DNA of 64,000 nt from Datnioides undecimradiatus (GCA_008933995.1 WARS01001600.1:1178001-1242000), one strand, 5' to 3'. Shown: positions 12,287-24,758, counted from the first letter of the stretch. Translations and numbers: made by a program. The notes: a model not told the origin generated them from the letters alone.

Positions 12287-12310
12287 TGGGTGTGGGTGTG
12301 TGTGTGTGTG
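12256..12310. repeat. compound (TG)n / (GGGTGT)n microsatellite
   Basis: TG units, then three GGG-containing GGGTGT-like units, then TG units again. A poly-T run follows at about 12341-12354. Confidence 0.97.
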
Positions 12311-12484
12311 ACCCAGGCTCCTCCATCTTCTGACATAGTGTTTTTTTTTTTTTTCTTAATACTCCACAGGCTCTCTTTCATGGTCTGGGCACTAAGCATT
12401 TTCCCCTCTCTCCTCTTTTTCTTCATTCTTTCTTTCTGCTGAAGTAGCTTGGGTGGAGTTCCTCTTGTGGGCAAGGGTGGTATG

Positions 12485-12520
12485 GAAAGAAAGAAAGAAG
12501 GAAGGAAGGAAGGAAGGAAA
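12485..12520. repeat. (GAAA)n(GGAA)n microsatellite
   Basis: GAAA units grade into GGAA units, purine-only on the plus strand. Overlapping GGAA cores formally match ETS-family half-sites. Confidence 0.96.
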
Positions 12521-12660
12521 CAAAGGAGGACAGGAATGAACACTCACTGAAGTTCTCTCTGTTTTTCTTATCTGTGAGTCGGAAACAAGGCATTAGGCTC
12601 TGGAGCGCGGCCAACGCCGGTCCTTTATGATTGGGTTATAATAAAAACTGCCCCGAGATC

Positions 12661-12683
12661 AGATGAGATGAGATGAGATGATG
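12661..12683. repeat. (AGATG)4 pentanucleotide repeat
   Basis: Four perfect AGATG units plus a partial fifth. Confidence 0.95.
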
Positions 12684-14592
12684 GAATGAACATTTGAGAT
12701 GGAGGAGGTGGAGGAGTAGGCACCGTGAGGGTGAGGAGAGAGGAGGGAGGAGCGAGCTTTGCGGTGAGGAGAGTTTGCTTAAAGCGCTGAGCTGTTATTG
12801 CAACGGGCGGCTCAGGAATGCAACCGCTCACTAGTCTGACCAGAGAGCGAGGGAGAGTGAAGGGAAAAGAGGAGGGAGAGAGCGAGAGAGAGATCGGTAA
12901 ACCAGAGTGCGACCAGGCTAACCACATTATGTCATCAGGGCTTTATGATCTGCTAATAACCAAATCGTATTGAAGAAAAACACTCTGGTTTCAATTAGAG
13001 TCCACGAGCGCTGTTTGACTTTTAGACATAGGGTCCATAGCTTGGAATACTCAGCCGGGCTAATTGTCAAAGCATGTGGACGTTACAGTCGGAGACAAGC
13101 TTCACTACAGCCAGAAACGATGACAAACATCACGCTGTCCTAATTTTGGAAATGCACGATCTCTCCCATGCTGCATTTCTTATATTTCGTGCTTTATGTT
13201 TTAAATGTTACCAGTTGTGCGCATGACATTCATTTCAACATGTGTGCAGAGGAATGTAATCCAATCCTCCTAAACTGGCAACTTTAAGAAAACATGTCAA
13301 GACGAAAATGCAGCGCAGGGGCAAAAGGACGAAAACGGGCCTGGAAGAGACGCGTTGGATTTCGCAGAAACAGGCTGTGACCTTTTGAAAGATGCGGTGC
13401 AGCGCGAGTCTTTGGTCAGAAATCAGTTTTGCACGCGTGACCAGGGCCGTAACACCGAGGACCCCGGGGTCACGACCGCTGCATTTACTGGGTGTGATCT
13501 GGGGCTTATTAGCGGCTTCTGACGAGCTAATAGGAGTTGATGTTAACACAGTGCAGTGAGGACTCAGAGCTTGAAATAGGTTTGGTGCAGTTATTTTCAT
13601 CCATGTATTGATGCATGTTTTGTTGTTGTCCGCCTAACTAATCCCTCAGTCCGTGAAACGTTAGAAAACACTGAAGATGTCACAGATATCCAGCAGACCC
13701 TGCTCGCTCCTCTATTTATCTGCAACGTCCTTTGGTTTTCAAATGTAATTTTTAACATTAGCTGCTAGTCCTAAAGCTAATCGCACAGCTAACGCTAATG
13801 TCTGCTAACAGTAATTGCTGTTATCATATGCACTGTGACTATTTCAGGGATGGCAGCAGTGAAAGCCACAGTTGTGATGTGCAGGGACAGATAAAGTAGG
13901 TTTTGAGGTGGCTGGTGATTTACGGCACTGCTCAGCTACTGGACTGTGTCAGTGTCAGCCACAGCACAGTCATGATGGAGACGGTCATGACCACATTCAA
14001 AGCATATTTCGGCAAACCACTAAACACAATAAAACTGAACATAATCCTCAGTATGTGATACTTATGGGACGTATATTTAGGGATGTTATATTATTTTGCA
14101 TTAAAGGAGGGCTTCACTTCATGTTTTGCGATCTAGCAAATGGAAACTGTACACTAAAATGTCTTAAAGCCACTCACATCTCAGACTGAATCAATAGCAG
14201 CAAAGGCACAAAGCAGTGTAAGTTTATAGATTCAATAACATAATAACATGATCATTAAGTCTTGTGTCAGACAGACAGAAGCTCGGGGAGCACAGGCGGG
14301 GCAGATGGCGGTCACTGCATAACACTGCATCAGATTTAATCCGATTAATGTTTTATGTTGTTTGGCTGCTTGGGAAGAGCCTGAAGAGCAAAGATACCGC
14401 CGTGCAATTCGCCCCACAGACATGCCAACGTTGATCATTTGATTAGCTACTTTTAATTAGCGGCTAACACAACCAGAAAACATCCTGAGACAAATCGCTC
14501 GGTGCAGCTCGAAGCCGAGGGCGGAAGGGAGGGAACTGGGCGGCGCTAACCCATCCATCACCCTGTCTCAAAAGGTCTCTAATTAGCCGGGG

Positions 14593-14683
14593 CCAATCAG
14601 CGGAGGCAATCCATCAGCCCTCACGTCGGCCTCGACCAATCGCAGAGCGCCATCAGTCACCGTCTGAGGCCGCCAGAGCCAAT
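14593..14683 (+). promoter_or_regulatory. three CCAAT boxes at exact 43-bp spacing
   Basis: CCAAT occurs at 14593, 14636 and 14679, all on the plus strand, in a GC-rich stretch (about 14500-14760). The flanks are GGCCAATCAG, GACCAATCGC and AGCCAATAGC; the first two fit the NF-Y consensus well. Equal spacing of about four helical turns would put NF-Y on one face of the DNA. No TATA box or recognisable downstream gene is seen, so this could be a promoter, an enhancer or chance. Confidence 0.4.
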
Positions 14684-16114
14684 AGCAGGCTGGATGACGG
14701 GGGCTGGAGGCGAGGGCTGGCTGCCAGGGATGCAGGGGTTTTAGAGGACGAGGGGTTGAATGGGCCGTGACAGCTTTATTCATCCGACGCTTAAACAGCC
14801 TCAGAGGAGAGGCAGAGAGATGTCAACGTGGAGAGGACGATTACGAGAGATATCGATCCCCTTCCCTTCCCCGAAAAGAAAACACTGCTCCTCCTCCTCC
14901 TCCTACGCCGCCGCCTCAACACTCCCTGAGGCCTGCTCCCATAGACGCTGGGAGACAGGTGGAGACGAGAGGGAGGGATGGAGGGAGGATGCTCTGTCCC
15001 CCTCACTCATCCGTTTCCCTGGCTCTGGTTTTTTTTGCTGGCAGTGCATCTGCTTTACAGCAGTACAGATAATGCTTATCCGAGGCCCTTCTCTGGCGTT
15101 GGGCCGTCAGAGCGACTGAGGCAAAGAGCAGACGGGCTTTTAAAAATTTTTTAAAAAGTAATCAGCAGAGGTGGAAAAATGGGCACTGATTATAAAAACG
15201 GCGAGAAATAAGCACCATAAAACACTGTCGACACGGCAGACTTGTCTGCGAGCTCTAATGAAGCCAGAAACCATTAGGATTATATTTTGTTAATGGTAAT
15301 TGCCCGCTCATATTGCTTTTTAAGTGTTTCTTTCCGTTCATTAAAGCGCCAGACAGTCTCCGATGAACAAAGTGGTGAGGAGGCAGTGACAGCTCCAGAC
15401 ACGCCAAGTCGCTCGCTGCCCACATCTCAAACACACGCTGGTCTCAGTGTGTGAAACGCACACTGAAGCTGTGGCTACATTAGCACTTAACTGCACATTT
15501 AATGCTCGCTGCATGGCACCTTGTCTTTCGGAAACTTTTTTGTTCGCAAGTGCACGTGCGGTCTCGCAACACCTAATCACGCAGCAACTGACACACTGCA
15601 CACAATAATGATCAGCGTCGTATTAAAACTCCCTCCCAGAGCTTTTTCTGCGACGCTCTGTTATTGTGAAGGCGCTGCGTTGAGCGTCTGGCCGCTAGTC
15701 GTGCTATGGAGCCATGCTTTTGTGGGTTTTGACATGTCTGGAATGTGTGTGCGCACACATGTGACAGCATCCACATTCCTCAGCGCCGCACCGATTGTAC
15801 ATAGAAGCACAGCAACGTGCCGGGACGGGGCGAGAGAAACAGAGAGCAGTCAGCAGTTTCACTGTGCGCAGAGTCGCGCGCTCCCTTTTCTCTGTTTTCA
15901 TTTTGACCTCCCTTATTTGCCGTAGTTGTGCGCACACAAAGTTTCCGTGTGCAGCGAGGGACAACTCTTTAATGTGCTGTGCTGCTGATGATAACACACG
16001 CAAACACACACATCACACTCTTTTCTTGGCACCCAGTTTCCACAAACACAGTGAAACACATAGATATGTATGCACGCCGCACAAAGCACATCGTCCTACT
16101 CACGACATGTGCAG
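14684..16114. other. non-coding block, no gene seen
   Basis: GC-rich at the left with a CTC/CGC triplet run near 14888-14920. Frames of 100-180 codons here are overlapping and mutually inconsistent on the two strands. The candidate conserved element at 15120 is listed separately. Confidence 0.5.
15120..15365. promoter_or_regulatory. candidate conserved non-coding element
   Basis: High-complexity AT-leaning sequence with few simple repeats, containing TGATTATAAAA, GGATTATAT, GTTAATGG, GTAATTG and TCATTAAAG cores. The composition is like that of vertebrate developmental enhancers; no other support. Confidence 0.22.
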
Positions 16115-16140
16115 ACACACACACACACACACACACACAC
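16115..16140. repeat. (AC)13 microsatellite
   Basis: Uninterrupted AC units. Confidence 0.97.
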
Positions 16141-17180
16141 GGCTGCTTCCTTCCACCCTATTTTCAGCCTCTTTCCTCTCTCGCTCTCCCTTTCTCTCTG
16201 CTACACCCACCCACACACGCTCCAGACTCTGTGCTGTGGGTGAACCTGGGCGGTGTTTCCTGATGTCATTAAGTGTGGGTTCTCCGGGGCCACATTGCCA
16301 CATTTCACTCTACTACAGCTGCTGCTCAGGCCAAGTCCAGTAATCACTACTTAGCAGCCACTCGGAGCCACAAGCACGCCAGCAGGAAAAGGCTCCAGGA
16401 CCTGCGCGCGGGGCCAACTCGCTCAGCCCGCGTCAATCAAGTCCACTCAGAAACGAGCCCGATACAAACAGACTCTCCTCTGAGCCCAAACACATTACAC
16501 GAACGGAGAACGTCAGCTCGTTTACATGAATTGGCAGCATCGATGAACAGATGTCTATTTGACAGCGCAGAGTTCTCGTGAATGCGCGAGCCAAACGCTG
16601 GGAGAGCGGACATTTTGAAAAGAAGCTGTCCCTTCGGTAAAATGGTGGACGGCTGAGCCACAGAGCCCAATAACGGCCCACCGCGTTTCCTCCTGGGCCT
16701 GCTGTTTTATTCATTTCTTTCCCCTGCTGCTGTTATTGGAGCTGACCCCTCACCTGGCCCGCTCGCAGGCTGCTGCGCCGCCATTGGTTAAACGTCTGAG
16801 CCGGCAGGATGTGACCACACAGGACAGGAGATGTTTATAACGTTTTACAGCAGCTGAGTGAAAAACGAAAAAGCAAATGCAAACAGCCTTAATGCTCGAC
16901 GGGAGCTGTTTGTTTTTATTGTGCTGATTGCAGCTCGATCTACAGGAAATGTACAGGAAGAAGCGTTTGTTCTCCAGAAAGAGAGTTTCTGTGGTGATCA
17001 GCGTCTGGCTCGAACAATGGAGGACATGTGTAATTACACTCTGTGTGTACTCATTTAGATGTATGTGTGTGAACTGTGCGTGTGTGTGTGTGCTTCTCAA
17101 ACTAGAGCCAGTGTGTCACTGCTGCTGTTGGAAAGATGCCATTTCAATTTTAATAAAGCATGCAATAAATTAATTCAGAG

Positions 17181-17275
17181 TTAAAGGAACAGTTCGTCAT
17201 TTTGGGAGACTTCAGGGGTGCTGATGCGTGACAGAGCTGGGTAGCAGCTATTATGCTAAGCTAATGTTGTTACAT
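17181..17275 (+). mobile_element. fragment of a short dispersed percomorph repeat (SINE-like)
   Basis: The start (TTAAAGGAACAGTTC, then CATTTTGGGA) matches the head of a short repeat I recall as very common in percomorph fishes. The later part contains the AGCAG and ATGCTAAGCTAA-type strings also typical of it. The copy is degenerate and truncated. Identification is from memory of the family; a repeat-library search would decide it. Confidence 0.45.
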
Positions 17276-17829
17276 TTCATGTTTAACCCATGAGGAAGAA
17301 ATATTAATGTGGTCATAATGGTTGCAAATTAAAAAGTATCATCTTATCTTAAAGCAGAGGTGCTGCTAAACAGATATTGTTTGGTTTGTATTAGAGCTGT
17401 TCAACAGGCCGACCATGAACCTCTGCCTCAGCACGTGGTTGGCGTTCGTAATTAGCCTGTACAGTATAGTTACTTCCCTATACTCCACAGAAACATAACC
17501 ACATACCAGAAATCCCTCATATTTATGAAGCTATTCACACCGAAGAATGAGCCTCTGGTGTGAATGCAGGCTGAGAATATTACAAAATGCTTCAGAGTCC
17601 ATCTGATGATGTAAAAAAATGTGCAATTATTAGGTCAGAGATGTTTTTCTTTGGTCTTGAAAAGTGGACATGTTGGAGATAGGAACTTTCTCCAGACGTG
17701 GCGGGGCGGGGTTGGGGGGTATTAATTTCATACCTGGAAAAAGAAGTTTTACAGCCGTCCTCGAAAAACATCAAAACACTGTCTAGTTGGCAGACACGAC
17801 TCAGATCAGAGCTGCCAGCAGCGGCACTT

Positions 17830-17865
17830 GGAAGGAAAGGAAGGAAGAAAGAAAGAAAGAAAGAA
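17830..17865. repeat. (GGAA)n(GAAA)n microsatellite
   Basis: Purine-only tetranucleotide run resembling the one at 12485. Confidence 0.95.
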
Positions 17866-18157
17866 CAAATCATCATCTCAGTTTACTGCCTTGGAGTGAG
17901 AGGGATCGAAATACAAGATACTGGCTGAGTTTGTCGCGTCAGTGCCGGAGTTTATACACTCACAATACGAGCGCTATTAAAGACAGAAGAAGAAAAGGAG
18001 CGAGGGGAGTAATTTAATTTCATCTGCACTAAAAGGCAGAGCGTTGGCACCGGTCAGCGATTCGCCTCGTTAGCTCCCTACCTCTCTAACGCCAGCCAAC
18101 GCATATTTCACTCATGAGTAATGTGGAAGATGGAGAGCTCGCCCTCCTTCCTCTTTT

Positions 18158-18179
18158 CCTCCTCCTCCTCCTCCTCCTC
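18158..18179. repeat. (CCT)7 trinucleotide repeat
   Basis: Seven perfect CCT units followed by imperfect continuations (TCATCGTCC). Confidence 0.95.
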
Positions 18180-18338
18180 ATCGTCCTCACTTTCTTCTTT
18201 GTTCCACCTCTCCCTTATCTGCTCATCCCCTAAATCGCCCTCCTACAGTACAAGTTTAAACATTTCATCTGAGGTTCAGATAAAGATCTCAGAGCTGCTG
18301 TACGAGTTGTTTTTATCAGGAATGAGTGGGATCTTAAA

Positions 18339-18360
18339 GTGTGTGTGTGTGTGTGTGTGT
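18339..18360. repeat. (GT)11 microsatellite
   Basis: Uninterrupted GT array. Confidence 0.97.
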
Positions 18361-18524
18361 AAGTGGGATGCAGTTCAATGGGTTATTGTAGCAGCTCCAG
18401 GAAGTGTAAAGGGATCAGCGATGTTAAATGGCCAACAGGGTCAACTATCAGATTCCCTCAAGACAAGCCGGGGCAATTAGAGTGAAACAAGGCAAAAGAC
18501 ATGCACACATGCACACATTTAAAT

Positions 18525-18720
18525 GCACACACACACACACTCACACACACACACACGCATGCAAGAATAACTCACTGATGCACTCTACTGTGTGTTTTCC
18601 ACTTGTATGTGATAAAAAAATGCAAGCAGAACCAGATGCACACACACACACATGCACTCACACACCACACTAACTATCACACACATGCTGCACGCCAGCG
18701 CAGCCACACACACACACACT
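18525..18720. repeat. cluster of short interrupted (CA)n arrays
   Basis: CA arrays at 18525-18557 (one T interruption), about 18638-18665 and 18704-18719 lie within 200 bp. They are separated by ordinary sequence. Confidence 0.9.
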
Positions 18721-20040
18721 TCTCACTTCATCACCCTGCGGGCTTGTTAAAAGGCAGTTTGCAGCGTGCAGTAAAGCAGGGCTGCGAGTCGCCGCGGCGA
18801 GTCAGGTAACAAATTGGCAGGGCTGTTCTCCTTTGCCATTGATTGTGGGAGTGGGTGTTTTCACCGCCGCCGCAGAGTCACCCTGTCGGAGGCCCGTGCC
18901 CGCGCTGGAGCGTGAATGAGAGGGAGAAGATGGAAACGCTATTCATGTCTCCTCCCTCACTGTTTCCCTACACTTCTGCTTCACACTCCTCTGTTTTTTT
19001 TTAACTCGTCCCTTCTCCGTCTCTGTTTGTCTCTCCGCTCTCTCAGCCCGAGGGCCAGCAGCCGCATTATTAGTCCATTACACTCCCTCCTCCTCCTCCT
19101 CTCATTTGCGCTGTCATCGTGCTTCCTCTGCTCTGCTTCTCTTCACTCTGACTCACTCTGTCGCCGTATTTAATTTCAAAGTTCGGACAGAGTTTTAATT
19201 CAGTTTTCAAAAGAGGAGAGAGTAGAAGGCTGAGTGGATCTCTACAGGTTGGGGGTGTTGTATAGCTGGAATCAAAGCTGCACAATGAGCTGCAAATGCA
19301 AAACTGACATATCATCGCCTTATTAAGTTGACGTGCGGTTAGCAAATCTGCTAACTGTATGATCGTAGTTCAATATTCACTCTTCTCTATCTGCTTTGGT
19401 CTCCGCCAACTCCTGAGTGAACTATCCGTCTACTCTGCTACTTTCTCCAGAGTGCACTGATGCATTATTAGCATTAGCATTTGGTTTAGTTATTATTTTA
19501 ATACTAATATTGTAAGAAAATAAACATGAGCATTAATAGAAATCAGCCCGTCATTATTCATATTTCTGTTTAACATTGCAATAGGTTCCTAACATACAAC
19601 TTGCAGCTCTCAGTTGCAGGCAAAATGTCCTGTGAGGTCCACACTGAAGCTCACGCGTTCACAGACGATCCACATGTTGCAGCAGTTTCAGTCGAGCCTG
19701 CAGCTGCAGGGAAACTTTCAAACAGAGCTTTTAAAACATGGCAGGAGCATAAAACATTTACTGTATTGTTTAATCAATAAAACAACTCCTCAAAACTTCA
19801 AGACAGACATGAAGATGAAACAGATTTTGTTCGGCTAGCTTGTTACGACTCTGTAAAGCAGCGTTCCACAACAAAAGCTCCCCAATAACACGGAGTAATT
19901 TAGCCATAAAACCCTAAATGGGCTGTAGAGAGAGGAAACCAGAGGAGAACGAGCTCAGTCTGAGACGTTAAGGCTGCACCGCGGCAACGTTTCCTGATGG
20001 GCAATCACAGGCTGCTCGTCTAGGCTTCTCTCAATGTTAA

Positions 20041-20083
20041 GTGTGTGTGCATGAGTGTGTGTGCATGAGTGTGTGTGTGTGTG
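20041..20083. repeat. (GT)n with two GTGCATGA interruptions
   Basis: GT runs carry a GTGCATGAGTGT motif twice at 14-bp spacing, a small minisatellite inside a microsatellite. The 240-codon minus-strand frame over 20037-20759 spans this and the next array and is not a gene. Confidence 0.92.
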
Positions 20084-20196
20084 ACCGGAGGCCAACCCCC
20101 AAAACACCTATATGATTACAGCCCGGCTCTCTGCACTTTTTTTTTTGCATCCAGGGCAACGACTGCTCATCCAGACGGGGGATGACCAGCCCTTTG

Positions 20197-20234
20197 ATTG
20201 GACGCAGGGCCGAGCTGAGGACGTGGCTGATTGG
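20197..20234 (-). promoter_or_regulatory. two reverse CCAAT boxes 33 bp apart
   Basis: ATTGG (CCAAT on the minus strand) occurs at 20197-20201 and 20230-20234, each preceded by TTG or CTG. The spacing is typical of paired NF-Y sites. No promoter architecture is visible around it. Confidence 0.22.
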
Positions 20235-20441
20235 ATGCAGCACCGACAGATGGACGAACAGACAGTGAGGTGCAGACAGGAGACGTTTCTGACTCCAATT
20301 ATGCAAGTGACTCTCTCTCTCTCCGTCTCTCAGCTGAAGCTTCCTGCCAGACTCTCCCTCAGCCCGACTCCACAATCCATCCTCGTGGACATCGTCATCA
20401 ATGGGACGCTCATTAATGCCATCCACAACCCTGTCTCTATC

Positions 20442-20443
<2 letters not shown>

Positions 20444-20490
<47 letters not shown>
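20444..20490. repeat. (CA)23 microsatellite
   Basis: Uninterrupted CA array. Confidence 0.98.
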
Positions 20491-20493
<3 letters not shown>

Positions 20494-20839
20494 ATGACAT
20501 GTAGCGACAGCCCATAATTCTTTGCGTTCTGACCCTGACGCGGTGCAACATAAATCACTCTGTTTAAAGGGCAGGAGCAGGTTTTACGGCAATCCATGTC
20601 AACCTTTGCTCCTATAAGCAGCACACAAACACGTACGTACGCACATGTGTCTTTGCGGTGCACGACCATACTTATGAGGACACAGTAAGGATAAACACGA
20701 TGAAGGAAGTCGGGGTGGTTAAAGGATAAAAGCCCTCGCACGGGTGGAAATACACACACAGCTACTCTTTAGTGTCTGAAATGCTGGTTTTCTTGCTGCG
20801 TGTGGGCAAGGATGTCTGCTGAGTGGAGCAGATGGCGAC

Positions 20840-21187
20840 GGAGCGAGCAAGAGAGGGAAAAAGAAGTAGTTGGGAGTCTTGTATGGAGGAGTTTATACTT
20901 TATGTCTCTCCAAATTGGAGCCCTTGGCAGTTCCTGGTCTCGCTCATACATACATGGCAGCAGATCAATCTCTCGACTCTTTTCAGACGCTCCCTATCCT
21001 CGCCTTTAGGTATTGAAATGCACAACTGTGAATGTTCCCATTTGCATGTGTCGCTGCGCATGAACTCCGCGATGTGTGTACATACGTGTCGAGTTTAGAG
21101 CAAGAGGGAAGAGAGCGTAAAAAGAAATGAGAGCCCGGTGCACCGAGGAGTCACTTTATGTCTCTCCAAACTGGAACACTTGACTCC
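20840..21187 (+). repeat. diverged 256-bp direct duplication
   Basis: The string ACTTTATGTCTCTCCAAA occurs at 20897-20914 and again at 21153-21170. The similarity extends on both sides: GAGCAAGAG-type purine sequence lies about 50 bp upstream of each, and TGGA(G/A)C(C/A)C follows each. This points to an old tandem duplication with a 256-bp period, now diverged outside the core. Confidence 0.6.
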
Positions 21188-21551
21188 AGATCGTTGGCTT
21201 ATTTCTCATGCCACCGCGCTGCCAAGTCAGATTATTATCTGACAGTACTTGGAAAGTGAGCGAGCTCGGTTTTCCTCTGCCAGTCTGCTCTTACTGGGAT
21301 ATGACGGCGTGCTTCAGGAAGCACGCTGCTGCTGGTGACACGGGGATGCATTGTCTGGGTCTGATTGTCCTTCCTCTGTGCAATCAAGAAGGCTTGATTT
21401 GGGGAGATGGCACATTTCCTGGCCCAATCATTAACAGTTGAACACACTTTCATGACTAACTGTATTATTTTGGCTTTCAGGAGTGAGTACGTCCACTTTT
21501 ACCGCAGCTCAGTGATTGAGAGTCTTTTGGCTTTCCATCCCTGTGCATTCA

Positions 21552-21583
<32 letters not shown>

Positions 21584-24500
21584 CTAACATGCACACACTT
21601 ACTTTCCTGCAGCACTATTGTCTGGACTTGATGTTTCCCACATATTTTCTTTCCTTAATGCAGTCTAGTGTCCAGAAGGAGTAAAAAGCACGCGGTGTGA
21701 GGGCTGAGGCCTGTCCAAACAGCTGGTGCAAAGATTAACTACCTCTGAGATTTGTCCTCGTATTAACGAGAGAAATGACAGCGGGCCGTGTGGGGGGGGG
21801 GGGCGCATGTTAACATAAGGGAGAAAGCAGGACGGTTGGCAAATGTGTGCAGAGGACATTTACAGTCTTTCAGGATTTTACAGGATGACTTTCTGGCAGC
21901 ACTGGGATCAGTTACAGTATCGGAGGGAATGCTTGTTAGCTGAAGCGTCGGGTTTGTCTTGTTGGAACGAGTGAACATCAGGAATATTAGAGGGACGTCT
22001 CAGTTAAAGCAGCAGCAGCAGCGTTGTTCTGTGCTGTGCTTCAGTGGTGGTATTTATTCCCTAACAATAGAGATGCAGATGTTTCTGACAGTAACAAACA
22101 TGGCGACGGTGGAGGAGGTCTTACCGATGAACGTCCAATGTTCTCCCAGCTGCTGTGTTTCAACCTTTGTCCAAAGTTTGTCCTTGTGCCCAAAGTCATA
22201 TCATATAGGTCGCGAACATTTCTCACCAATTCACACAAGGTTTTTAAATTTATTATCATTTTCATTCATTGGCTGCTTTCCAAAAAAAATGAAGTTCATA
22301 TAGGACTGAAGCAACAATTAAAACCTATAGAGACCGACAGTGACGTTCATTAAAGCTTCGATAAATACACAGTCCCTCCCGAGAGATGACATCAGGCTGA
22401 ACAGCTGTGTGTCACTGCCCTGTCGCCACGCCCCACAGTGACATCACAGCGTACTTGCACACCTCTCAGTACATTAGGTCAGAGGTTCTCTGTGAGGTTA
22501 CCCTTTAATTAAAGTAATGCAGGGTGACTGTCTCCCGCAGGGAAACACTGTGTGTGAACATGATGATCTGCAGTAATCACCTTCCCCTCAAAACACATCA
22601 GCTGCCTATAAACATCATTTATAGGAGGCACTGGTCCGTGACAGTCCTTACGTAACGTGGTTCCTCCATGCAAACATTATGTAGGAACCAGGGTCCACAC
22701 ACACACGCTCTGTATTACTCTGAGATGAAGAAGCAGCACTCACCACGACGAGCGCAGCAGACCGGTCACGGGGGAGCTCTTCTCAGTCACATGATTAACC
22801 TGACCAGCCAGAAATACAGTGGATTTAGTCTGAGGGTTTGGAACAAAGGCCTGAGTTTTCTAATCAAGCTCCACTAATCTGTGAAAGATCTCAGCAGGAG
22901 CACACTCTTTAGCGTTTTACAGTGAATCAGCAGGTTTGTTTGTGTTTGTCTAACAATGAAAATCATATTTTCACGCGCAGCAGAGTGTAAGAGCAATGCC
23001 TTTGTCAGCTACGTGTGATCGCCGCAGTAATGCGGTCTAGAAGTTAGGGCCTCTTTGCAGAGAGGCCGTTATTATGAACTGAGGTTCAACAGTCCCAGAG
23101 GGGGAAAGGAGCTGTTGAAGAGACGACATTACACATTTCAGCACCACGAGACATGCTGCATTTAAAGCCGGGCCAATGAGCCTGCTTGTCTTTGACTGGA
23201 ACAACGTGCTCTCTTGCCCTAAATACACTACCGCTATTACCCTCTCTGGGGGTCGTAGCAAAGCAGGAGAATGCTTGTTGGGGAAAAGTGGGCACATGTA
23301 AAAACACTGTAACATGTCATCACAGAAGAAGTGCTGAAACCCAGCGGTGTAGGAGTGTTTCACCAGATTAGACCATGACGTGTTTGTGTGACCCGTGGTT
23401 TTACATAAATGAGCAACAATGAAAGAGGCCGGGGGGATATTTTAGGTACCTCTGCTGATCGCCTGCTTGCTGCAGAGTGACAGGAAACGCTGCGTGCACA
23501 TTTCTCATCATTCTGTCTGTTTGGATACCGACTGATGGAGATGACAGCCAGGCCCGCCGTCTGTCAGTGACAAAATGGATGGAGGTCAAGGTTCAGCCAG
23601 GAAGTTATGGAGTGATGCTGCTGCGAGACGGAGGCACAAACACAGACGGAGAGTGGGGAGGAGATGAAAGGAGGCACTGATGGAGGTGTGTGATGCTGAC
23701 AGGAGCACCATGCTGTCTGCGACGGAGGGAGATTTCAGGAGCAGGGAGGAATGTGGCTCACAAGGGGTCAATAGAGCGCTTTACAGGACATCTGTGCTTA
23801 ACATAGACCGGTCTAAACACACAGAGCTGCACTGTCACACAGCTGATGCAAACACAGTGTTGCTGACAGTAAACTATATTAGTTTGCATGCAATTCAGGG
23901 ACATGTGTGCTGGAAACCTTCCCCTCAAGGCTAAGCGCTAAGTGCCCATAGAGTAAAGCAGTATAGTAGCATTTAGCATTGCTCATTAGCATTAACAGTG
24001 TCGTCTTAAGGTGGAGCGGTTTAGGTTTATGGTTTTGCTGCGACCTGTATGTGGCGCTGCCCATGAGTGTTAATGTATACGTAAAATACACAGCAGAGTG
24101 ATATGAGTCAGCCTGTAGAGAGTGGTTTTCTGCCTGTGTACCTGAGCTGGGACATTCATGCTCATACAGGTGTGAAATGATGCCAACTGTGCAGTGTTGA
24201 ATGTGACTTTTGTACTTTTGCACATTGTTACTGAGGTAAGGACCACAGACGAGGTTAACTAAAGCCTGGACGCAGAAGTCTTTGGTCTCCTCGTTCTATT
24301 TTTCTTTCATTAAAAAACAAAGCAGCGATATGAAACACAGCACCAGGTACGGACTCTTCTGAGCAGGAAATGAAAAAGCTTTTACGAAGCCAATCAGGGA
24401 GAGGGAAGCAAAAGAAAATGCTTCAGCTCATTTCCTTCCCTTTAGTTGCAGGAAACATCAAAATGTGTGGTTTTGCAGACAAATTGTCATAAGTGTAAGA

Positions 24501-24721
24501 ACTAAGAAAGGACGGGTGACGTTCATTGAAGTCTGATTGGCCGACAGTGATTTTTACAGGATGTGATTGGCTGTAATGTGTCATGGGGTTTCGCCATATG
24601 TGGCTGAGGATATGGGCGCGTCGCGCTGCTCGTTTCCTTGTGTACCACACACAAACAAACCCTGATTCACGAGAAATAGGCCGCCATAATCAATCATCTT
24701 CAAACCGTATTTACCAGAGAG

Positions 24722-24722
<1 letters not shown>
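21188..24722. other. non-coding block, no gene seen
   Basis: Holds a TG/CG array at 21552, a poly-G run near 21791-21803, an (AGC)5 at 22009-22023 and a pair of ATTGG boxes at 24536 and 24566. No frame over about 115 codons, none recognisable. Confidence 0.55.
21552..21588. repeat. (TG)n(CG)n(CA) alternating tract
   Basis: TG units pass into GCGCGC and then CAC, so purine-pyrimidine alternation is continuous over about 30 bases. This is a Z-DNA-prone pattern. Confidence 0.9.

Positions 24723-24753
<31 letters not shown>
24723..24753. repeat. (TG)15 microsatellite
   Basis: Uninterrupted TG array, about 120 bp from a CA array in the opposite sense. Confidence 0.97.

Positions 24754-24758
<5 letters not shown>

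Larger units (their letters stand above)
12311..14580. other. non-coding block, no gene seen
   Basis: Contains the GAAA/GGAA and AGATG repeats listed separately. 12945-13085 is high-complexity, with CTAATAA, CAATTAG and CTAATTG homeodomain-type cores, and could be a conserved element. Minus-strand frames of about 100-160 codons are driven by the simple repeats. Confidence 0.5.
17276..20040. other. non-coding block, no gene seen
   Basis: Several simple repeats and otherwise unremarkable sequence. The Ser-rich 119-codon frame at 18121-18480 is produced by the TCC array. Confidence 0.55.

Noticed and set aside
20037..20759. Longest open frame (240 codons, minus strand)
   Set aside because: It crosses two TG/CA arrays read as Cys-Val repeats, has no recognisable domain, and overlaps frames on the other strand.
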